DNA from: Thermomucor indicae-seudaticae
Lineage: Eukaryota; Mucoromycota; Mucoromycetes; Mucorales; Lichtheimiaceae
Direction: 5' to 3'
Assembly: GCA_000787465.1 (NCBI GenBank)
Contig: JSYX01000118.1
Location: 1 to 64,000, forward strand
DNA length: 64,000 bases
The notes beneath the pieces are model-generated. The model was not told the origin of the DNA. It made no database searches and saw only the letters and a program-made list of their open reading frames with translations. The position numbers were made by a program, and so were the translations under genes. Of this stretch, positions 56,149 to 64,000 are shown in pieces. The first letter of the stretch is position 1. Each line of letters opens with the position of its first letter.

Positions 56149-58096
56149 CTAATCTAGACTCAAGAGTTGGCCTTTCAGTGTTCCATTGTGTGGTGCAGGA
56201 TCAATGTCGAGTGCTTTGCAAAGGAAACTGTAAACCTCGGTATTGTAGAACGGTGCCAGCACCGTGTTTCGCCGGTATAACAGATCGATCATCTGTCCTC
56301 GCGCAATAAAGATTGCTCGCATGTCCGGTGCCAAGTTGTCATAACCATGAACACCTTGAGGATCGAACACACCCTTGTTTTGTGCGTTCGGCTGCCACTC
56401 CTCGTGACTGACCATGACATAGCCAGAATCCGGCACAGCAATAACAGGTGCGATACGTTCAGACGTGTTATAGTGATATCGCAAGGGCATGTCCTCACGG
56501 AGATAAACCTGGAAGTGAGCATCCGGGTTCAGAAGAGTATGGTTATAGAGTTCTTCATACGCCTTTTGAATCGCATATCGAGGGGCATCAGGTTTTGGCC
56601 TCAGTCCAAGTAACGGCCATGCCTCACGCTCTCGAAACCAGCTCAACGTCTTGGGTGACAGAATATCGTCATAGTAAATTACCCGCGACGCGTGGGTTGC
56701 TGCCATGCCATGGTCACTAACCTGGTTGTCGCTCTCTATGAATCGATCCATCTTCATCCAGCGCCTAAAGATAATAAACTTACAATGATAGTTTGAATAC
56801 ACTCGTCAAGGTGTCGAGCCTCCAGTCCTTGTATCAGATACCCAATAGCATCGTCCATATCCTCAATCACTCTATCTATCTGTAATAACCATTTCACTCG
56901 TTCGCCTTGTTACTCATCTTCGTGATTATCCTTACCTCAAATCCAGTGGGGCCTGTAGCGTGTCCCTGTCTATCAACGTGATCAATATAGATGGCAATAA
57001 AGTGAGGCCTTTCTTCCCTTGGCATATCCAACCACTTCAGTGCGGTATCCATTCTTTCCCGTGCCAGACTCGACTGGTTGTACACAACCGTATAATCGGC
57101 TCGTAATGATGTCACGCTTGACCCTGGCCACATATTGACGCCTGCTCGTTTGCCTTGTCGCTGCACGGTACGCCAAATCTATCCGAAACCATCAGTATCT
57201 CATGATCCTCATCAGTGCTTTCATTATTCCTTACAGGTTCGCCTAGCCACCATCTGGAATTGTTCTTAGCAGACGCGTCATAGTGAACAAACTCTTTTTT
57301 CAGAGCAGGGTCGTAAAATCTATTGGCCACGATACCGTGTGATTCGGGATACAGTCCGGTCACCAGAGTCCAGTGATTTGGAAATGTCAGAGTCTCTTTC
57401 AATTACCTTAGCTTTACTGTTTGTGTACGAGGCGGGAATATGCAAACTTACAGGAAACGAGGGATGCATGTACTCAGCTCGAACACCATGTCGTGCTTAA
57501 AAAAAGGAAAAGCAAATCGGCTCGATCTCGTACTTCTAACCACTTTTGCTTCAGTATACAATGCTTACCGAGGTTTAACAAATGAGGCGTCCTGTTACGC
57601 TCGAGGTAATCGGGTCGAAACCCATCAAGAGATACCAAAATCACTGTGGGATCGAACGTTTCCGATCCATTGTAGCACTCCAAGACGTCCAAACGCACTT
57701 TGGTAAACCGGCCACTCTTCAGAACGCTCGACATTGTGATTTTGAATACAAAGAGCAAGATGCCCAGCACCAACAAAATGAATGCATATCGACACGCTGC
57801 CGTTTCCTTTTTGCTAGTTAATTCTCCTGAGTGCATTTTAATCCCAGGTCATGATTTACCATGCGGGATCCCGAAGGGGATTCACCATCTTCCACTTGGA
57901 ATTCCTCGAGTTCATTCGACTCGTGATGCTGTGATAAAAGCCGTTCTTGGTCATCCTGACCATTACTACCACTATGCACGGACATTCTCTCGTCCTCCAT
58001 TAGGTCATTCTGTGGCAGCAACTTTTCCAGGGACGACCTCTGGGCTCGACTGGGACCAGCGCTGATCAACATCAACGCCTCTCGTTCTTCTTCCAT
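56149..58096 (-). CDS. Nucleotide pyrophosphatase/phosphodiesterase (ENPP-type), membrane anchored
   Basis: Type II membrane enzyme that hydrolyses phosphodiester or pyrophosphate bonds outside the cytosol. The start at 58096 gives a polar cytosolic N-terminus of about 85 residues with Glu/Ser-rich text. One membrane span follows ([15 protein letters not shown], about 57740–57790). The alkaline-phosphatase-fold core has the metal site [15 protein letters not shown], the nucleophile segment [20 protein letters not shown] with its Thr, then [19 protein letters not shown], and a distal DHG-containing stretch ([12 protein letters not shown]). Several introns interrupt it (about 56800–56890, 57180, 57400 and others), so exon ends are approximate. 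The tail is short; a C-terminal nuclease-like domain seen in animal ENPPs is absent. Confidence 0.85.
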
Positions 58097-58753
58097 CGAT
58101 TAAACAGAGAGAAAAAAAAGCTCACAGGAAAGCCCAATTAGTCTACTACCTATATTTGCTAATTTCGCACAGTAGTATCTGCTTATACATTCCGCTGCAG
58201 AAGCATAAATAGAACTTGTTGGAGGAACACAGGTTTTGAATAACTTCTTTGCGCCTCTTTCGTGAACTTCATGCCATGCTTCAGCGAGGATTCACGGCAA
58301 CATTTGCACTACAACATGGAAACTTTATGCGCTACAGCTCCATATTATAGAAGTAAGCAGTTGCACTGATTGACTCAGAGATAGTCGCATAAATCTCTGA
58401 GCGGTATAAAGATATTGGAAGTGCATTGTGGCATATCCGTGGACTTTTGAGCTCACGCTTGCGTGGCACGGACGGACGGGAAGCGGGAAAGGAAACCCGA
58501 TTTGAAACATGAACCGATTTCACGAATGCAACTTGTGAAGCATTTCTTAGAAATTGATTAAGCATGCACGATAAATTATGGCGTCGTCTTTGGCAGATAA
58601 ATCATAGTCAGCATTTTCAGTTGGTGCAGAGGCAAGCTGGACTGGAAAGCGTAAGGAAAGGCCATGATCAGCGGACTTTTTTAAGGGTCGTGCAATGGAC
58701 TTCAGTGGGGCGGTCATGCCAGTATTTTTCCACTGTCTTCTTCCTTGAACAGC
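58097..58753. promoter_or_regulatory. Divergent promoter interval, no gene seen
   Basis: About 650 bp between the ENPP-type gene (-) and the PDAT gene (+). No coding signal or recognisable motif was found. Confidence 0.35.
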
Positions 58754-61520
58754 ATGCGTCGCCGGAATGCCAAGACGACAACGACAGCAACGGTCGAGCT
58801 AGTCTCTCACTCGTCTGCAAGAAATATCAAGAATAAGCATAGCGCGTCAGACTCCAAGATCGCTGCCAAGCAGCAACACGATCAGGAACAGCCCGAGGAT
58901 ATCTTGGCAGACAGTCAGTTATACAAGCCTGAACCACTACCGTTCTGGAAACGTAAGCGATTTCATTTCATCATTGGCGTTTCTGTCGGTATATTGGCTG
59001 CACTTGGCGCTGCTTCCAGGACTCCTGTGGCTCAGAATCATCTGAGCGAGCTACAGACGTATTTGGCACTTCAGTTGGCAGATATCGATTTGGCGAACAT
59101 TATGCCGGCAACGGACGTTGTTGATGAGCTGTTTGGCAACGTGACCAATTTCTTTAAACCATCGCCGACGAGCGATATCCCGTTTATGCCGGCTCTGGGC
59201 GTAAAGTAAGGATGATGCTGCTGCTGCACACGTAAGCAGAAAGAGTGGGATTGAGACTAAGTCGAATAGAGATCAAATGAATTTGAAGCCGCATTTTCCA
59301 GTCGTCTTGATACCTGGTATCGTCTCATCCGGCCTTGAAAGCTGGGGAACATCCGAAAAGAGTCAAAAGTACTTTCGAAAACGCATGTGGGGCACGACCA
59401 GTTGAGTGCAATTGAAATAAGGAAAAAAATGAGGGGCCTGGGCTGACGAGTCCTCCTTGTCAGCTATGTTTCGTTCTGTTCTTTTGGACAAGGAAAGTTG
59501 GACACAACACCTCAAGCTGGACCCAGTGACAGGCCTTGATCCACCTGGAATTAGAGTTCGAGCTGCACAAGGTAGATGCTACCCAGTATCGGCGCACACA
59601 GGTCACTAATATACTTTTGTAGGGTTGGACGCAGCCGACTATTTCGTAACCGGGTATGCTTTTTTCATTTCGGGGAACAGAACTCAGAGTGCTAACTATA
59701 TCAGTATCTAGTTACTGGGTGTGGGCCAAGATCATTGAGAATTTGGCTGCAATTGGATATGATAGTAACAATATGCACTTGGCGAGCTATGATTGGCGTC
59801 TGTCATTTTCGAATCTGGAAGTTCGTGATAAATACTTTACGAAGCTGAAAGGGTGGATCGAGACCTCGAAAGCTTCTGAGGGTCGGAAGACGGTGATTGT
59901 GTGCCATTCTATGGGTAAAGTGAGGGCACTCTAGGTGATCCCACGTGACGCTGGCTGACTGTTAGGGCGCCTATCAGGGTCCATTTTGTTTCCATATTTC
60001 CTGAAATGGGCAGAGAGCCCCGACGGTGGTAACGGTGGGCCTCGTTGGACAGAGGATCATATAGAAGCCTTCGTGAATATCGCTGGACCGATGATTGGCG
60101 TACCAAAGGCTTTGACAGCCATGCTGTCTGGTAAACTGGATTTGGACATTGGACGCTGTGAGCCTTTTCCTAATACAGCTCGGACTATCTAGGGGAGACG
60201 CGGGATACGATGGCTCTTGGGAGCTTTGGCGCTTACTTGCTGGAGAAGTTCTTTTCCAGAAGGGAACGTGCAAGTCTTATGAGGACATGGGCCGGAGGAT
60301 CATCCATGCTGCCCAAGGGCGGAGATCTCTTCTGGGGCAATAATAACTTCGCTCCGGATGACCCCGTGGATGTGGAAAACCATTTCTCGTTTGGCAACAT
60401 GATTTCTTTCACTGGAGAATGGTCCCTTTTTGCAAGTGTGAACGCGACATCTGCAGATGTACATAGCCGAAAGGATACCGAGAATGACGATTTGTGGAAC
60501 AGGAACCATACTGCTTTATCTTCACTGGAACTTTTGTACAGAAGCACACCGAAAGAATACAATGCCATGTTACGCTCCAATTATTCGTTTGGTATCACGA
60601 CGTCAAAAAAGAAGCTCAAGGACAATGCGCATGATCCTACTAAATGGAGCAATCCACTTGAGTCTCAATTACCTAATGGTAAGGTTTTCCGAGCTTCTGT
60701 TATCACGAATTGTGTTGACGCCTCACATCTTTGTAGCGCCAAGCATGAAAATATATTGTCTGTATGGCGTAGGTCTTCCGACTGAACGTAGCTATTTTTA
60801 CGTCAGAACACGGAACACGGACACTGTGACATGTGATGATAGCGGATGCTCTGACAGCAATAAATCAAATGGAGATGAGCAAACCAAACACGCAGGCAAC
60901 AAGGAGCCAGAGATACCCATGGACATGGCAGCTGATCTGGCGATTTCCATGCAAGAGATGATACGGCTCCCTAACCTGGTAACTTCTGAGTAATCTGCAA
61001 TTAAGTCATCGTATTAATGCCTTCGGAAATAGTACATTGATCCAAACGTGCATGATCCAGTGAAAGGGATCGAGACCGGCGTGAGATTTTCTGATGGGTA
61101 AGGAGAAGAAAAAGCTGGTATCGTTTATCAACCTGAAACGTTTGTACAGTGATGGAACCGTTCCGTTACTATCGCTGGGGTATATGTGCACGCCGTCTGG
61201 CGGATGGACAAAGCATGCGGACCTTTACAATCCAGCACACATCCCTGTCGTGCTTAAAGAATATCGGCACGAGGAGAGTGAGAGCAAGCTAGATGTCCGA
61301 GGTGGAAGTAAGGCAGGCGATCATGTCGATATCTTGGGCAACTGGGAAATGACAGTAAGTAGGCAGAAACGCTGATTTATTAAGCTGGAAAACGTTTACT
61401 TATCGCCAACAGCTGGATATTCTACAAATCGTGGCCAACAAAGGTCACAATGTGACCCAACGCATTATATCCGATATAGAGCGCTTCGCAAACAACATTC
61501 ACCTTGAGCATGAACCATGA
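58754..61520 (+). CDS. LRO1: Phospholipid:diacylglycerol acyltransferase (PDAT/Lro1)
   Basis: Makes triacylglycerol by moving an acyl chain from phospholipid to diacylglycerol in the ER. The N-terminus is polar with a Lys/Arg cluster (PFWKRKRFHF) before one membrane span (FIIGVSVGILAALGAA). The lumenal LCAT-fold core begins HFPVVLIPGIVSSGLESWG. The lid and core then have YFVTGYWVWAKIIENLAAIG and ASYDWRLSFSN. The catalytic elbow is CHSMGGSILFPYFLKW, restored by an intron at about 59914–59970 that ends CAG. SDGTVPLLSLGYM holds the catalytic Asp, and the C-terminal catalytic His is near GDHVDILGN. Roughly eight introns are present and exon limits are approximate. It ends ERFANNIHLEHEP. Confidence 0.9.
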
Positions 61521-61922
61521 TAATTGTAGTAGCATGTCCCCATATTTTTGACGTACCTTATATCATCATTCTTTTTATTACAACCATCGCATCGCCCAGC
61601 ACAGTATATATTCCTTCAGAGCAAAGTAGGTTATGTGAGCGTAATGAACATAGTGTGATTTTCAAAAGGAAAATGGAAAACGCCTTGCAAATATTCGCCA
61701 GCCTTGGGCGACATTCTTCTCTAACAAAGAGTGTGAACAATTGCCAGCTGTTGAAGTTGGCGATCCTGATTAGGAAAGGCGTACAGATTTCCGCTGACTT
61801 TTCTCAGCATGCTCTTCCGCCTCGACTCTTTTTTTTCACTCTCGCTGCATATCAATTCGAAACTTTTTTTCTTTCCTTTCCTCTTTACTTCTTTTCCGCT
61901 TCGAAGTTACGTTACGTTCACC
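61521..61922. other. Intergenic, kinesin promoter and leader
   Basis: About 400 bp with a pyrimidine-rich tract (about 61820–61900) just before the kinesin ATG. No separate gene was recognised. Confidence 0.4.
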
Positions 61923-64000
61923 ATGACACGTTCAAAACCGAAGATGCAACCGCCGCCGCTACTACCACTAACGCCTACACTGCCAGCGTCACCAGACTCA
62001 CTGGGGCCGTCGCCTTCCACGTCAACTCGTTCCACGGCGATTAAGGAAAATATCCAAGTAATGGTCCGCCTGCGTCCTTTTACGGCGCAGGAAGCTGCTT
62101 CCGAATCGTCGTCATGCTGCTGGTCTATTGGCCCTGAGCCGGGTGTAATCGAGCTCACGCATCCGGGGCGCAATCAAAGTGGTCAGCGCACATTTGTATA
62201 TGGTAAGGTTGAGAAAAGAAATGGTTCAGTGAACGTTACGTGTCTGACGATCCTCATAACAGATGTTGTTGTCAATGGTGAGGACAATAAGGTCCTGTAT
62301 GATGCTGGCATTGGGAACTTGGTCCGGTAAGATCAAACACCTGTTTGTTAAAGCGCACAAATGATGCTAAAACATATTGTTCCAGGTCGGCCATGGCTGG
62401 TTACAACGGTTGGTTTCGGCATCTGTCCGGCCCTTTTAAGCATTGGACTCATCCATAATTTGCTTTCTAGGAACTGTCTTCGCGTACGGGCAAACTGCCA
62501 GTGGAAAGACATACGTAAGCATTTTTCTGCTCCTTTTCGTTTGATGCGGTTTGTGCTTACGGTTTTTGTCATTTCGCTTAGACCATGGTAAGTGGGCCAC
62601 ATTGTGTCACCGCTGCAAGAGCATAACCTTGATTTTCTCGTTCCGACATACAATGGCATAATTAGATGGGTAAGTTCTTTCTCTTAGCAAGACAGATGAT
62701 CATAGACTGAAAATGCTTTACGTAGGTACCATGGACCAGCCTGGAATGATCCCACGTGCTATCGAGGATGTTTTCATGTACATTGAAGAGGTTTGTGTAA
62801 AAGCACGCATACATGCACTGCTCCGCTGTTTCTAACTCATCGGACTTTTCTTTTATAGAACCCTGGACGCGAATTCATGCTGCGAGTCTCGTATATGGAG
62901 ATTTATAAGGAAAAAATTCGGGATCTCTTGGCTGACAATGACAGTGATCATTCGCCGCAGATCCAGGAAGATAAAAAGGTAACACGAAACACGAAGCATG
63001 AGGCTTACGCCCTGCATTTGCACTCATGCGTCTTTGTTTGCCTAGCGTGGCGTTTACGTAAAGAACCTGCATGAAGTCATTGTCAATAAGCCTGAACAGG
63101 TGATGGAACTTATTGCTAAAGGAGAACGTAAGCGAGCTTTGGCTAGGTGCTCTTATTCGTGTGCTAATCGCTGTTCTGTTATGTAGAAAAGAGACACGTT
63201 GGAGCTACAGATTTCAACGCTCACAGCAGCCGGTCCCATACTGTGTTTCAAATGGTAAACCACATGACGCATAAACGTTGGGCGCAGTAAACCTGACTTT
63301 AACTGGCACGCTCGCTCTAGGTTATTGAAAGCCGAGTCAAGAGCATCTTTGTTCCGGAAACGGGTACCGTCCGTATTTCTCAGTTGGTAGGCTGTCTTGT
63401 CCTTTAAAGCACGTTCATGTATCAGATACTTATTGGAGATTTAGAATTTGATTGACTTGGCTGGCTCAGAAAAGGCGACCTCTAATGCCGAACGTCGCAA
63501 GGAAGGCGCGTATATCAACAGAAGGTACATATTGGATTACCTTCCCTTTTATCTTTAAGACTAACTGTCACTTCCGTTTCTTTCCATAGTCTTTTGGCGC
63601 TTGGCAATGTGATTTCGCAGTTAACCAAGAACGCGTGAGTTTCCCTTGTTGTTTCTTTCGCTGAGATGCAATGGTTAATTGCGAGATTATGCAGTGAAAA
63701 CACGCATGTTCCTTACCGAGACTCTATTCTGACACGTATTTTGCAAACGGCTTTATCCGGTAACGCTCGTATTTCTGTCATATGTACCATCAACCCCACA
63801 CTTCAATCGAAGGATGAGTCTCTCAATACCTTGCGATTCGCTCAACGCGCCAAACTCGTGCGTACATCCGCTAAAATGACAAGGGTAAATATAACTCTGC
63901 CAGTCTGCAGACAAAGTTCACTTTTTCGCTCATGGCCTCCCTTTATAAACAGATTAATGAGCATTCAGAGCTTCAGAAGTGTTTGACAATGATTGCCGAG
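61923..64000 (+). CDS. Kinesin-7 (CENP-E-like) motor protein, 5' part
   Basis: Plus-end-directed microtubule motor of the CENP-E/Kip2 family; the gene runs off the window. After a Pro/Ser-rich lead, the motor begins IQVMVRLRPF. The P-loop exon (62471–62514) encodes VFAYGQTASGKTY. Two microexons follow, 62582–62587 (ACCATG) and 62666–62669 (ATGG), before the exon at 62726 (GT-ACC-ATG-GAC); together they give TMMGTMDQPGMIPRAI. Then come MLRVSYMEIYKEKIRDLL, the switch I segment NAHSSRSHTVF, switch II LIDLAGSEKA, and HVPYRDSILTRILQTALSG. The last block seen is SLNTLRFAQRAKLV, the end of the motor core. The neck-linker and coiled coil follow beyond the window. Many introns are 50–80 bp. Confidence 0.92.
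62582..62669 (+). other. Two in-frame microexons (6 nt and 4 nt) of the kinesin gene
   Basis: The exons at 62582–62587 and 62666–62669 are each bounded by AG and GTAAGT. Leaving either out breaks the frame between the P-loop exon and the exon at 62726, and including both yields the expected TMxGTxxQPG pattern of kinesin-7. Confidence 0.8.

Noticed and set aside
1..64000. CRISPR arrays, bacterial operons or phage modules
   Set aside because: The window is eukaryotic, with spliced genes throughout and no regularly spaced repeats.

Overview
This is a nuclear window from a fungus, most likely an early-diverging filamentous one of Mucorales/Mucoromycota type. Genes sit on both strands, are interrupted by many short GT–AG introns (about 40–200 bp) with CTAAC/CTGAC-like branch motifs, and are separated by short intergenic stretches. 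The gene content mixes fungal hallmarks (Kar9, Zn2Cys6 and Whi3-type proteins, a fungal perilipin, Spo71-like PH protein, Lro1-type acyltransferase) with families that yeasts often lack (Yippee, CLASRP, a WWE-like domain). The species assignment is inference; no rRNA or tRNA was seen.

Layout. 0.1–4.1 kb: a C2H2 zinc-finger gene (-), COX20 (+), a perilipin-like gene (-). 5.3–10.9 kb: a decayed plasma-membrane H+-ATPase, an intact uroporphyrinogen decarboxylase and a decayed DUF1479-type dioxygenase, all (+). 11.3–15.5 kb (-): a cold-shock-domain protein and a Spo71/Mug56-like PH protein. 16.4–22.0 kb (+): proteasome ATPase RPT3, an RTG2-like Ppx/GppA protein and a WWE-like protein. 22.5–24.0 kb (-): complex I subunit NDUFS4 and a Tc1/mariner remnant. 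24.8–29.7 kb: a DUF7905-like gene (+), a 58-residue protein (-), an ABHD10-like hydrolase (+) and Yippee (+). 29.8–39.2 kb: the CLASRP-like SR protein (-), eIF2B-alpha (+) and Kar9-GAR (+). 39.5–41.9 kb: a Zn2Cys6 gene lying between two divergent copies of a small spliced transcription unit. 42.3–51.7 kb (-): HIRA/Hir1, a Tc1-type remnant (+), the ER lectin OS-9/Yos9, a 154-residue unknown, an ankyrin protein and a small unknown. 53–64 kb: a Whi3-like RRM protein (+), a GNAT acetyltransferase (+), an ENPP-type phosphodiesterase (-), a PDAT/Lro1 acyltransferase (+) and the 5' part of a kinesin-7 (+).

Most genes are ordinary housekeeping loci and do not form a functional cluster. Loose themes are mitochondria (COX20, NDUFS4), lipid storage (perilipin, PDAT), and cytoskeleton and spindle (Kar9-GAR, kinesin-7). 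The unusual material is: multiply broken ATPase and dioxygenase copies flanking an intact heme gene; an inverted duplication of a promoter plus first exon around the Zn2Cys6 gene; two microexons of 6 and 4 nt in the kinesin motor domain; and transposase debris in the upstream region of the HIRA gene. I found no convincing new multi-gene system.
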